Shown here piece after piece: positions 15,537 to 23,316 of a stretch of 33,258 nucleotides of DNA (within the stretch, counting starts at the first letter, position 1; each line of letters starts with the position of its first letter). This stretch comes from Desulfobacteraceae bacterium (GTDB taxonomy: Bacteria > Desulfobacterota > Desulfobacteria > Desulfobacterales > JAABSP01). A program made the translations under genes and the position numbers. The stretch covers positions 1 to 33,258 of the forward strand of contig JAABSP010000058.1 in the NCBI GenBank assembly GCA_011390345.1. Reading direction: 5' to 3'. A model generated the notes under the pieces. It was not told the origin of the DNA and made no database searches. It was given only the letters and a program-made list of their open reading frames with translations.

Positions 15537-16615
15537 ACGATCCGGTGAATGATTCGGGAAAAGAGGCCGGGGCCATTGCGATCGCCGATATTCGAAAGAT
15601 CCTGGTGATCAAGATGCGCTACATCGGGGATACGGTACTGGTGACACCGTTGCTTAAGGCCATTCACAAGGGGATGCCGGATGCAAAGATCGATCTGCTG
15701 GTCAACCGGGGAACCGAGAGCGTGTTGGATGATCTTCCCTGGATCGAGGCCATCCATACCTATGACAAAGGCAGAAAGGCGCAGTTGAAAGAGATTATCG
15801 GTCTCTGCGCAAAGCTCCGGAAAAGAGAGTATGATCTGGTAGTCGATCTGACCGTCAACGACCGGAGCTGTTTCTGCACCTTTGTTTCAAGAGCCCCTGT
15901 CCGAATGGGCTTTTACCGGGAGGGGTGGAAGCGGCGCTGCTACACCCATATCGTTCCGTCGATCCTGGACCGGGTGCATACGGTGGATCACCATCTTCGG
16001 GCAGCGGAGATGCTGGATCTGCCGGTTGACGATATCCATCCGGAGATCCCGGTCTCGGTTGAAAAAAGGGCTGCGGCCCAAAAAGAACTCCAAAAAGCGG
16101 GCATCGATCCGGATGCGCCTTTTGCCATTATCCATCCGGGCGCCCGCAGGCCGTACAAGAGTTGGCCCACCGACCATTTTGCCGCACTGGGGGACCGGAT
16201 CATCAAAAGATACGATCTTCCCATTCTCTTTTTGGGGGGAAAGGAGGATCGCTCCGCTGCAGGGGAGATCATAGGCCAGATGCGCTGTAGGGAAAAGAGC
16301 ATCGACTGTGCGGGGAAGCTGCCGCTGAAGATGCTGCCGGCCGTGATCAAGGCCGCAAGATTTCTGATCGGCAATGATTCCGCGCCGATCCATATCGCGA
16401 CAGGGGTCCGCACACCGGCCATCGCCCTTTTCGGCCCTACCCTCTGGGAGGCGTGGGCCCCCCGCCGCAGCCGCGATCGAGTGCTGGCAGCAGAATTTCC
16501 CTGCAGGCCCTGCGGCCACAGCGCGCCCCGCTGTCCCAGAGAGGAGAATTACTGTATGGCAAGCATCTCTGTAGATTCCGTATGGGATTCTGTATCGGAG
16601 GTCATGATCTCTTAA
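15515..16615 (+). CDS. GT9 ADP-heptose:LPS heptosyltransferase
   Basis: 366 residues from the ATG at 15515, preceded by GGGGAGGA; it lies inside the 3' end of the kinase gene. A longer frame upstream is antisense-like and not used. GT9 hallmarks: 'KILVIKMRYIGDTVLVTPLL' at the N-terminus, 'FAIIHPGARRPYKSWP' (donor-site loop with HPGA), and 'FLIGNDSAPIHIATGV' with the conserved D-S/T-P-x-H motif, followed by 'ALFGPT'. The C-terminal Cys-rich stretch 'CRPCGHSAPRCP' is common in RfaQ/WaaQ-type members, favouring heptosyltransferase III over I or II. It is the last gene of the overlapping run. Confidence 0.87.
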   Translation: MRGNQQIDDPVNDSGKEAGAIAIADIRKILVIKMRYIGDTVLVTPLLKAIHKGMPDAKIDLLVNRGTESVLDDLPWIEAIHTYDKGRKAQLKEIIGLCAKLRKREYDLVVDLTVNDRSCFCTFVSRAPVRMGFYREGWKRRCYTHIVPSILDRVHTVDHHLRAAEMLDLPVDDIHPEIPVSVEKRAAAQKELQKAGIDPDAPFAIIHPGARRPYKSWPTDHFAALGDRIIKRYDLPILFLGGKEDRSAAGEIIGQMRCREKSIDCAGKLPLKMLPAVIKAARFLIGNDSAPIHIATGVRTPAIALFGPTLWEAWAPRRSRDRVLAAEFPCRPCGHSAPRCPREENYCMASISVDSVWDSVSEVMIS

Positions 16616-16787
16616 AAATCTTCTGGGCCGCATGGAAGGCTTTGCGGCAGCCATCAAAACACTGGCAGATGATCCGATCTGGTATCAGAAGATGTTCCAA
16701 AGGGCAAGATCAAGAGTAGAAAAGATCTCCTGGAAAAACAAGCCAAAAGAGATCTTTGATTTAATAGTGCAGACAGAGCATTCATAA
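16605..16787 (+). pseudogene. C-terminal remnant of a GT4 glycosyltransferase
   Basis: The frame opens after a TGA at 16605-16607 and ends at TAA 16785-16787. From the ATG at 16632 it encodes 51 residues: MEGFAAAIKTLADDPIWYQK, then MFQRARSRVEKISWKNKPKE, then IFDLIVQTEHS. This is the typical last helix pair of GT4 enzymes ('..AI..L..DP..y..m...AR.RVEK.SW...a.ei..li'). The catalytic part is absent: the sequence just upstream is the end of the heptosyltransferase gene in another frame. There is no ribosome site before the ATG. The simplest reading is a deletion that left the tail of a former GT4 gene of this cluster. A functional micropeptide is unlikely but not excluded. Confidence 0.6.
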
Positions 16788-16848
16788 ACCGAAAAGTCGG
16801 ATAAGAGCGGCCCATGTATCTCCCGGAGCCGCGGGAGGAGGAGAGAAG

Positions 16849-17763
16849 TTGTCCCAGCAGGAACCCCTGATCAGTATCATCATTCCGGTATACAATCGAA
16901 TCGCGTATGTCTTCGAGGCCATCGACAGTGCGCTGAACCAGACCTATCCAAACATCGAGGTGATGGTGGTCGATGACGGCTCAACAGACGGAACCTATGA
17001 ACGGCTGGCGGCATCCGATCGGCCCATTGTTCTGCTGCAGCAGCCGGAAAACCGGGGTCAGGCCGCAGCCCGAAACCGTGGGCTCTTCTCCTGCAGCGGA
17101 GAATATGTCCTCTTCCTCGATTCCGATGACGTGCTGGAACTGCATGCCCTCGAGACCCTGTGGAAAGAACTCTACAGCCGGCAGAAACAGGATTCGAAAT
17201 GGGGGCTCAGCTACGGCAAAAAACTGACCTGCGATTCGAATCTGAGGCCCGCCAAGACCAAATCCAAAACCTATCATGACGGGAATATCCTGCCCCACCT
17301 CTTCTTCGACAACTTCGTCCGCACCGGCTCATACCTGGTCCGGAAGTCGATCGTCCAGGAGATCGGCGGCTATCGGGAGGATCTTCGGGTGAAGGAGGAT
17401 CTGCTGCTCCACTTCACGTTGGCGGTTCATTACAAATTCGCGTTCACCGGCCAGTTCCTGTCCAAATACCGGCGCCATGTCAACCACAGAGCCCGGCACA
17501 ACTATGACAAGATCATTGAGCAGGACATGCGCCACCTCGACTATTTCTTCGAGGAGCACCCCCGGCTCGATCCGGCCGTCGAAGGGGTCAAAGACCTTAT
17601 CTATGCCAAAGAGCATCTGGAACTGTGCAAGATCGCCTGGAGATCCCGTCTGCCGGAGATATATCTCTACCACTGGAAGAGCGCATGCGCACTGCAGCCG
17701 AGCTTCCGATGGCATCCTAAATACCTGAGCCGCTCTCTTTGGGCCCATGTAAAGCTCTCATAG
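16849..17763 (+). CDS. GT2 family glycosyltransferase
   Basis: 304 residues, GT-A fold. N-terminal 'ISIIIPVYNRIAYVFEAIDS', DDGSTD at 42-47, 'NRGQAAARNRGL' at 68-79 and the metal-binding D-x-D-type DSDD at 91-94. An acceptor half follows with 'VRTGSYLVRKSIVQEIGGY' and 'VKEDLLLHF' (ED motif, probable catalytic base). Start: TTG at 16849, the only sensible start in frame, with a strong GGAGGAGGAGA 4 bases upstream; a nearby ATG at 16814 is in another frame. It lies downstream of the LPS core genes and convergent with the NRDE gene (23 bases between stops). The N-terminus is cytoplasmic and no clear membrane helix is seen. Probably an LPS or surface polysaccharide sugar transferase. Confidence 0.85.
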   Translation: MSQQEPLISIIIPVYNRIAYVFEAIDSALNQTYPNIEVMVVDDGSTDGTYERLAASDRPIVLLQQPENRGQAAARNRGLFSCSGEYVLFLDSDDVLELHALETLWKELYSRQKQDSKWGLSYGKKLTCDSNLRPAKTKSKTYHDGNILPHLFFDNFVRTGSYLVRKSIVQEIGGYREDLRVKEDLLLHFTLAVHYKFAFTGQFLSKYRRHVNHRARHNYDKIIEQDMRHLDYFFEEHPRLDPAVEGVKDLIYAKEHLELCKIAWRSRLPEIYLYHWKSACALQPSFRWHPKYLSRSLWAHVKLS

Positions 17764-17789
17764 GTAAAGCCTAATAGATAAAGCTCTCA
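17750..17789. repeat. 11-bp direct repeat spanning two convergent gene ends
   Basis: TAAAGCTCTCA occurs at 17750-17760, in the last codons of the GT2 gene, and at 17779-17789, over the stop codon of the NRDE gene; the period is 29 bases. A partial third unit (GTAAAGC) lies between them. It looks like a small local duplication that shaped both 3' ends. Confidence 0.45.
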
Positions 17790-18551
17790 CAGGACGAAGC
17801 TGCGGGTCTCCTCGGCCAATCCTCCCTCTCGGTCCGGGATAAAGGTCCGCTCGTGAAAATCCCACCTCCCGCTCTCTTTCTTCAGGATCACTGTGGAGGA
17901 TCGGGTTCCGTAAGTCTGGCTGACAATAAATGCCGGCGAGAGAATCCGCTCCCATTCCAATCCCATGCCGGTCTCCGGAAGAAGCTCATCAGGCGGTTGG
18001 GTGCGATCCCCCAGAATTTCAAAGAGACTTTCAACGTCAATCGCTTTCTTTCGGATCTCCTCCCGGAATCGAAAAAGGCTCCTCTCCACCTTGGGCCACG
18101 GCGTATCCAACAGGTGATTACTCAATCCATAAATGCCGGGGAAAAGGGGTTCAATATCATTTCCCCGATTTGAGTAATAGTAGAACCTCCTCTCATCTCC
18201 GGCAATGAGATTGAATCCATTGTACCGCTCCCCCTCCGGCTGAATGCGGCGCAAACCTTCAGCAACGGGCCGATCATGGACCAGCAGCCCTTTCACCAGC
18301 TCCCCTCTCGATGGCGCATCGGGTTTTACATTTGCCGGGTCCCGGTAATTGGTCAGCGCGGCAAACCGCCCTGTTTGGGAGATTCCCATCCAGGTGCCGC
18401 GGCTCTGCAGGTCCCGCCCCCCGAGTAGATGGGGTGCATCCTCCCAGTAGTGTGCGGCGCGGGTGGGCCTTCTGTAGAACTCGTCCCGGTTGGCTGCGAC
18501 GATCAGGGGGTATTCGGGTTTCATCTCATAAGCCATCAATATCAGACACAT
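17787..18551 (-). CDS. NRDE/TANGO2-family protein
   Basis: 254 residues. The family motif NRDE is at 21-24, after 'MCLILMAYEMKPEYPLIVAA'. The Cys at position 2 is the invariant N-terminal cysteine that makes this family look like Ntn hydrolases once Met is removed. 'RDLQSRGTWMGISQTGRFAALTNYRD' is the second conserved block. Eukaryotic TANGO2 is linked to heme trafficking and acyl-CoA/lipid homeostasis; the bacterial role is not established. The gene is transcribed alone on the minus strand, divergent from the 85-residue gene and convergent with the GT2 gene. Confidence 0.82.
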   Translation of the reverse strand: MCLILMAYEMKPEYPLIVAANRDEFYRRPTRAAHYWEDAPHLLGGRDLQSRGTWMGISQTGRFAALTNYRDPANVKPDAPSRGELVKGLLVHDRPVAEGLRRIQPEGERYNGFNLIAGDERRFYYYSNRGNDIEPLFPGIYGLSNHLLDTPWPKVERSLFRFREEIRKKAIDVESLFEILGDRTQPPDELLPETGMGLEWERILSPAFIVSQTYGTRSSTVILKKESGRWDFHERTFIPDREGGLAEETRSFVL

Positions 18552-18671
18552 TTTCTCTGTCCCTTGTCACATTCTTTTCAAAAACCCATATTATGGGCCA
18601 AAAATCGACGCGGTCAAGGCTTCGGAACGGAGGATATGCCTGAACCGAAAACCGTATCGAAAGGAGCGGAT

Positions 18672-18929
18672 ATGATCGAAATTTCAGTGGATTGTCATGC
18701 AGGATATCGGGGGGAGGAGCGTCCGGTCCGGTTGCATTTTGACGACAGAAGCATCGGGGTGGAAGAGGTGCTGGATCAGTGGCTTGCTCTGGATCACCGG
18801 TATTTCAAAGTGATCGGCGAGGACCGTGACCTCTATATCCTACGCCATGATACCGAAGAAGACAGGTGGGAGCTGATTCTCTATCAGCGGGAGGGCTTTT
18901 CCAACAGTTCCGTCAGCCGGTCCGGATAA
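18672..18929 (+). CDS. Small conserved-looking protein of 85 residues
   Basis: Start ATG at 18672 with a perfect AAGGAG 5 bases upstream; an in-frame ATG at 18636 lacks one. It encodes 85 residues beginning MIEISVDCHAGYRGEERPVR, with 'DQWLALDHRYFKVIGEDRDL' and '[20 protein letters not shown]' following. The beta-rich pattern and 'CHAGYRGEE...RYFKV.....YILRHD...WEL' resemble a small family I have seen as hypothetical in Geobacter- and Desulfo-type genomes, but I cannot name a domain. No signal peptide or membrane helix. Its last 46 bases overlap the 3' end of the convergent glycerophosphodiesterase gene. Confidence 0.7.
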   Translation: MIEISVDCHAGYRGEERPVRLHFDDRSIGVEEVLDQWLALDHRYFKVIGEDRDLYILRHDTEEDRWELILYQREGFSNSSVSRSG

Positions 18930-19702
18930 TCGGTGAAGATGCCGTCCACCCCCATCTCTATCATCTGCAGCATCTGGGCCTTATCATTTACGGTCCAGAC
19001 ATGGACGCCGCAGCCGATCCGGTGGGCATGGCGGACAAATCGACGGGAGGCGATTCTGAATCGGCCAAAGGTCACAGGAATTTGAAAGGATCTTCCCGGG
19101 GCTCTGGAAAACCGGCTCAGGCCGATCCGGTGCAGCAGAAAAAACCACTGGATCTCCGGCTTGGAGGCCGCGGTCGCCACTTCCGGGCAGCAGCGTCGAA
19201 AGGCCGCGATGGTCCGATGATCAAAGGAGGCCGCAAGGACTTTTCGGGCCATCCCATGCTTTCGGATCATCCGGCAGAAGGGCGCGACGATGGGCGGATG
19301 GAGCTGTTTGATATCGATGTTGATCCGGATATCGGGAAAGCGCAGAAAGACCTCCTCCAGAGTCGGAACGGTGATCCTTCTTCCGGATGGTCTCCTCCTG
19401 CAGATCTCTTCCGGATGCTTTTCTCCCCTTGAAACAGATGCATCGAGCTGTTTGAGCTGATGCAGGGTCATGCCGGAGACAGGGCCTGTGCCGCTGGTGG
19501 TCCGATCCAGATTTGGATCATGGATCACCACCAGATGGCCGTCTGCTGTGGCCCGGATATCGGTCTCCAGCATATCGGCACCGGTTTCCAGAGCCTGATG
19601 AAAAGCATCGAGGGTATTTTCGGGCCACAGCCCTGCCCCACCCCGATGCGCCATCACCAGGGGCCTTCCTGAAGAGAGAAAGGGACCAATATCCGGGGAC
19701 AT
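18884..19702 (-). CDS. Glycerophosphodiester phosphodiesterase (GDPD/UgpQ-like)
   Basis: 272-residue TIM-barrel enzyme that hydrolyses glycerophosphodiesters to glycerol-3-phosphate and an alcohol. Catalytic and metal residues are visible: His19-Arg20 in MAHRGG, 'PENT' at 27-30, Glu46 and Asp48 in LETDIR, His61-Asp62 in [12 protein letters not shown], then 'INIDIK'. C-terminal 'VWTVND...[18 protein letters not shown]' is the classic GDPD ending. No signal peptide, so it is cytoplasmic like UgpQ. It follows the thioesterase gene by 10 bases on the same strand, and a purine-rich GGGAGAGGAG precedes the ATG. Together the pair suggests lipid turnover. Confidence 0.9.
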   Translation of the reverse strand: MSPDIGPFLSSGRPLVMAHRGGAGLWPENTLDAFHQALETGADMLETDIRATADGHLVVIHDPNLDRTTSGTGPVSGMTLHQLKQLDASVSRGEKHPEEICRRRPSGRRITVPTLEEVFLRFPDIRINIDIKQLHPPIVAPFCRMIRKHGMARKVLAASFDHRTIAAFRRCCPEVATAASKPEIQWFFLLHRIGLSRFSRAPGRSFQIPVTFGRFRIASRRFVRHAHRIGCGVHVWTVNDKAQMLQMIEMGVDGIFTDYPDRLTELLEKPSR

Positions 19703-19712
19703 CTCCTCTCCC

Positions 19713-20186
19713 TTATGCCTTCGGCATCATGCTCTCCGGGATTTCGACCGCGACCACCTCGCCCGTGGCGCAGACCTGCCCCTTGGCCGAAAGTTCCGTC
19801 TCCACCACCACCTTTTTGCCCTTGATCTCCTTCACCTTGGATCTCAGCTCCAGAGGGCCGTCAATGGGCGTCGGCTTCAGGTATTTGACATTGAGGGACC
19901 CGGTTACGAAGCGCAGGACCGGCTCCGAGCCCATCTCCCGGTTTTCACTCCGATATCGGGCCGCGGCCGCGGTCCCGGTGGAGTGGCAGTCGATCAGCGC
20001 TGCAATAAGGCCGCCATAGACAAATCCGGGAATGGCCGTATGATAGAGGCTCGGGGTATAGGTGCAGACGCTCTCCTCCCCGTCCCAGTAGCTCTTGATC
20101 TGATGTCCGTAGTCGTTGAGCCTTCCGCAGCCGTAGCAGTGGCTCATGTCATCGGGGTAATGGTCCTGAAATGCCTTCTCCGTCAT
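19713..20186 (-). CDS. PaaI-like hotdog thioesterase
   Basis: 157 residues with one hotdog domain. The central helix has 'GGLIAALIDCHSTGTAAAA', with Asp as the probable catalytic acid, and the strands 'LNVKYLKPTPIDGPLELRSK' and 'KKVVVETELSAKGQVCATGE' follow. The N-terminus carries C17-Y-G-C20 (HCYGCGRLN), a motif common in this subfamily and possibly metal-binding. Such enzymes cleave acyl-CoA or aryl-CoA thioesters. The start ATG has AAGGAG 8 bases upstream. First gene of a two-gene operon with the GDPD. Confidence 0.85.
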   Translation of the reverse strand: MTEKAFQDHYPDDMSHCYGCGRLNDYGHQIKSYWDGEESVCTYTPSLYHTAIPGFVYGGLIAALIDCHSTGTAAAARYRSENREMGSEPVLRFVTGSLNVKYLKPTPIDGPLELRSKVKEIKGKKVVVETELSAKGQVCATGEVVAVEIPESMMPKA

Positions 20187-20360
20187 CGAATGCGCTCCTT
20201 TCGATTTATCCGTTCATCTCGTCTGGTCATCTGAAGATCCTCATTTGCAACAGCCGCAAAAGAAGCTCCATTAAAAACCAAGGCCATGCCATTGTCAAAT
20301 GATTCTTCATCGGTTTTTTTCCAAACGCTCAAAAGCCGACCCAGGAAAACGACAAAGATC

Positions 20361-20389
20361 TTGCAATTATCGATTCGCCCATTTAAAAC
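20361..20389 (+). promoter_or_regulatory. Weak candidate promoter for the phosphorelay gene
   Basis: TTGCAA (20361-20366) and TAAAAC (20384-20389) are separated by 17 bases, about 50 bases upstream of the ATG at 20441. Each box matches the consensus at about four of six positions. The rest of 20187-20440 contains no convincing gene. Confidence 0.25.
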
Positions 20390-20440
20390 ATTCAATAGGA
20401 ATGATTTCGATGTCAGAGGACATTGCCCTTGGGGAGCCAT

Positions 20441-22045
20441 ATGGACAGGGAAATCTTACGTTTTTTCGCAGCGGACCCGGATCAAAAACGGCTGGCGGTC
20501 TATCTGCAGGAGATCGAATCGGCAGGGCGGTCTGAAAGGAGACCAGACAAGGAGACCTTTGCCTTTGTAGGGCTGCAGAGAATCGAGACCGCACCCCGGA
20601 CCGCAGGGGATGCCCGAAAGGATGGAAAACCTTTTGCCGCGGGCATCATCGATCTGGATATCCTCTCTGCAATCGGCTGCATTGAAGTGATTTCCGAGAT
20701 TCGAAAAGCCGATCCCCATGTCCAGCTCCTTCTCTTCCACAGCACCGGGAAAGCAGCTTCGGACATTACCGGCAAAGCGATGACCGCGGCGGCCGGCGCG
20801 TCTGAAAAATGGCTCTATCTGCCGGAGTTGCAGGACCCGGCCGAGCTGGGGAGGATCGCGTTTCACCTGGGAATCAAATGGCGGGCACTATCCAAATGCA
20901 GGGGAGGCCGAACCCTTTTCACCGCATTTTTGCGCCACATGCCGGGTATGGCCTTTATCAAGGACAACCAGGGGAGATATCTCTATCTCAATGCATCGGC
21001 AAAGAGGCGGATGAAGAGCAGCTCGATAAAGTATCTCCACAAAACCGATGAAGAACTCTGGCCCCCGGAAATGGCCGGCTCCCTGATGGCCGGAGACCAG
21101 GAGATTCTTCAGCAGTACTGCTCGGGAGATCTCTCTCCGATAACCAAAGATAAAGATATGGAGGCAGGGACATTCAGGATGGTCAAATTTCCTCTCCCGA
21201 CCAGGACGGGCCAACCCTTTATCGCTGGGATCTGTGCAGGAAACCCCAAAAATGAGAAGACTCGCATCTCTTTGGCCGCATCGTTCCTGCCTCCCCTCGA
21301 TGTTGAGGATGGCCTCAGCCGCGTCGGCAATAATATAGAGGTCTACACAGATCTGCTCACCTTCTTCTGCGAGGAGAAAAGCACCTCCCTTCCCCGGCTC
21401 AGGAAGCTGATCAGAAATCGCTCTTTTACCGAAGCCTCCATCCAGGCCCATGCGCTGAAAGGGTCTGCCGCCACCGTCGGGGCTGCGGCCCTGGAAAATG
21501 GGGCCAGGCATCTTGAAGAGGTCTGCTCCACAGGGGATATGGAGAGGAGTTTAGATCTTCTGACCCAGGTCGAAGCCCTGTTTGCCGAACTCCAAAGCAC
21601 CGTAAAATCCTACACCGAGGAAATGGCAGCATCCCTTTCCCCAACAGCACCAGACGCGTATGCGCCTTTTCCCGGATATAAAATCCTTCTGGTCGATGAC
21701 AACAAAACCAATATCGATGTACTCATCCACGCGTTGCGGGATGAGTACCGGCTCGGGGTTGCCCGGGACGGTAGGAGGGCCATAGAGTATGTTCGCCGGA
21801 ATCGTCCGGACCTGATCCTTATGGATCTGCGGATGCCGGAGATGGATGGGGATGCGGTCTGCCGGATTCTGAAAGAAAATCCGGGCACCGCAGATATCCC
21901 GGTCGTCTTCCTCACCGCGGCCGACAACCCCGCAGACCGGAGCCGCTGTACCTCTGCCGGCGGCACAGATTACATCACCAAACCGATCGATGCGGACCGG
22001 GTTCGGGCGCGGGTTGCAGAGATTCTAAAACGGCTTGTGCATTGA
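20441..22045 (+). CDS. Phosphorelay protein with PAS-like, Hpt and REC domains, no kinase domain
   Basis: 534 residues. The start ATG at 20441 has GGGGAG 4 bases upstream, better than the in-frame TTG at 20423. Residues 40-150 look like a degenerate receiver ('AGIIDLDILSAIGCIEVISE'). Residues 155-270 are a PAS-like sensor ('FLRHMPGMAFIKDNQGRYLY'). Residues 295-395 are an Hpt domain with phospho-acceptor His337 (AHALKGSAATVGA). Residues 412-534 are a full receiver with Asp419/Asp420, phospho-acceptor Asp462 (LMDLRMPEMDG) and Lys514 (TKPID). No HisKA or HATPase motifs (N, G1, G2 boxes) are present, so phosphate must come from another kinase, or the PAS domain only tunes transfer. No output domain is fused. 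It is divergent from the thioesterase operon and upstream of the membrane AMP-binding-C gene. Confidence 0.85.
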   Translation: MDREILRFFAADPDQKRLAVYLQEIESAGRSERRPDKETFAFVGLQRIETAPRTAGDARKDGKPFAAGIIDLDILSAIGCIEVISEIRKADPHVQLLLFHSTGKAASDITGKAMTAAAGASEKWLYLPELQDPAELGRIAFHLGIKWRALSKCRGGRTLFTAFLRHMPGMAFIKDNQGRYLYLNASAKRRMKSSSIKYLHKTDEELWPPEMAGSLMAGDQEILQQYCSGDLSPITKDKDMEAGTFRMVKFPLPTRTGQPFIAGICAGNPKNEKTRISLAASFLPPLDVEDGLSRVGNNIEVYTDLLTFFCEEKSTSLPRLRKLIRNRSFTEASIQAHALKGSAATVGAAALENGARHLEEVCSTGDMERSLDLLTQVEALFAELQSTVKSYTEEMAASLSPTAPDAYAPFPGYKILLVDDNKTNIDVLIHALRDEYRLGVARDGRRAIEYVRRNRPDLILMDLRMPEMDGDAVCRILKENPGTADIPVVFLTAADNPADRSRCTSAGGTDYITKPIDADRVRARVAEILKRLVH

Positions 22046-22119
22046 CAGAAGCCTGGGTTTATCATATATGCATAGAGCAATGGGCGCGGATCGCCTTTTC
22101 TGCATACCCGGAGGTATAG

Positions 22120-23271
22120 ATGGCAGATCAAATGATGGGTTTAGTCCAGAGGACCGGAGACCTGATTGGTGAAATCAATGAGAAGTTCTATTTTTACCTG
22201 GATATCGAGACTTTTATCCCCTGGCTGATCGTCTTTCTGCTCTATGTGCTCTACAAATTCGTTTCAGCCTATTTCGAGGACAAGCAGCTCGACAGCCTGG
22301 AGCTGATCAAGCTGCTGGGGATCTATTTTCTGATCCTCTTCATCACCATTGCCTCGTATGTGGACATCCGCAGGATCGGCGCGGGGGACAACCCGGAATA
22401 CTCCTTTTTCATGCTGATCACGGCCATGGCCATCATTGTGGTGATCCTGGCCTGGGCCTCGCGAGATCCAAATTCCCAGAAACGATGGATTCTGGGGGCT
22501 CTTTTCGTGCCGATTCTTCTGCTGATGCTCACCAACGGCAGAATCCTGGAGGACCGCCTCAACGCCATCTACGGGATTTTTCCCCGATCCGATCTCTCCT
22601 TTATCAACCTCTACGGAGAGGTCAAGGCCCTTCGCCTCGGCGGATATATCTCTGCGGACCAGGTAAAGAACCTCGAGGAGATCATCTCCAGCCACCGCGC
22701 AGTCTACGAAAGCGCAATCGTCGGATACCGGGACGAGGACAACCTGGTCAAGCCGTATGCCTTTGTGCTCCTGGAGTCCAAAGTCACCGGAACCAAAATC
22801 CTGAAAAAAGATATCTTAAAGCATGTGGAAAATAGGATTCAGGAGAACTGGATACCGCCCAATGTGGTGCCGGCATATATGGATTTCGTCCCCCGGGAGC
22901 GGCTGCCCAAGACCCAGTATCCCAAGATCGGTCGAATGATGGACGGCCACCCGGCCGTGGCAATCAGCTCGGTGGTGGGCCAGCGGGACGAGGCCATCGC
23001 CTATGTGGTCCTCAACGAGGGGTATTCCGATACCAGCAACCTGAAGCGGGAGATCCTCAACTTTGTCTACAATATCATCCGGAACAACAACAAGATGTCT
23101 CCCTATCTTATCCCCCGATGGATCGACTTCATCGACAAGGAGAAGGTTCCCAGAGACAAAAACGGAGAGATCCGTCGCCATATCCTGCAGAAGCGGGTGA
23201 AGAACTGGTCAGATGTCTTTCCGCAGCGGCCCGAAAAAACCTTTTTCGAAAAGATCGAAGAGGGTCGATAG
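22120..23271 (+). CDS. Four-helix membrane protein with two AMP-binding-enzyme C-terminal-like domains
   Basis: 383 residues; start ATG with GGAGG 5 bases upstream. Membrane segments at about 32-51, 62-82, 94-113 and 122-139. Then two tandem copies of a fold resembling the C-terminal (about 100-residue) domain of acyl-CoA synthetases. Copy 1, residues 191-275: HRAVYESAIVGYRDEDNLVK, PYAFVLLES, RLPKTQYPKIGR. Copy 2, residues 277-356: HPAVAISSVVGQRDEAIAYV, IPRWIDFIDKEKVPRDKNGE, IRRHIL. In true ligases this domain carries the catalytic lysine near 'TxSGKI'. Copy 1 keeps a Lys (269, PKI); copy 2 has Glu350 (NGEI). No adenylation domain (TSGTTG motif) is present, so it should not be a ligase on its own. 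A binding or regulatory role at the membrane is inferred. It is followed by two envelope genes on the same strand. Confidence 0.7.
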   Translation: MADQMMGLVQRTGDLIGEINEKFYFYLDIETFIPWLIVFLLYVLYKFVSAYFEDKQLDSLELIKLLGIYFLILFITIASYVDIRRIGAGDNPEYSFFMLITAMAIIVVILAWASRDPNSQKRWILGALFVPILLLMLTNGRILEDRLNAIYGIFPRSDLSFINLYGEVKALRLGGYISADQVKNLEEIISSHRAVYESAIVGYRDEDNLVKPYAFVLLESKVTGTKILKKDILKHVENRIQENWIPPNVVPAYMDFVPRERLPKTQYPKIGRMMDGHPAVAISSVVGQRDEAIAYVVLNEGYSDTSNLKREILNFVYNIIRNNNKMSPYLIPRWIDFIDKEKVPRDKNGEIRRHILQKRVKNWSDVFPQRPEKTFFEKIEEGR

Positions 23272-23316
23272 TCCGATGTTTTTCAGCCAATTTCAAACCG
23301 GCACAAGGGGAAGAGA

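Noticed and set aside
16814-16848. ATG at 16814 as the start of the GT2 gene
   Set aside because: It is in a different frame from the glycosyltransferase; the TTG at 16849 is in frame and directly follows the ribosome site.
20183-20440. 85-codon minus-strand frame upstream of the thioesterase gene
   Set aside because: No ribosome site, mixed composition, and it runs through the region where the promoters of both divergent genes should lie.
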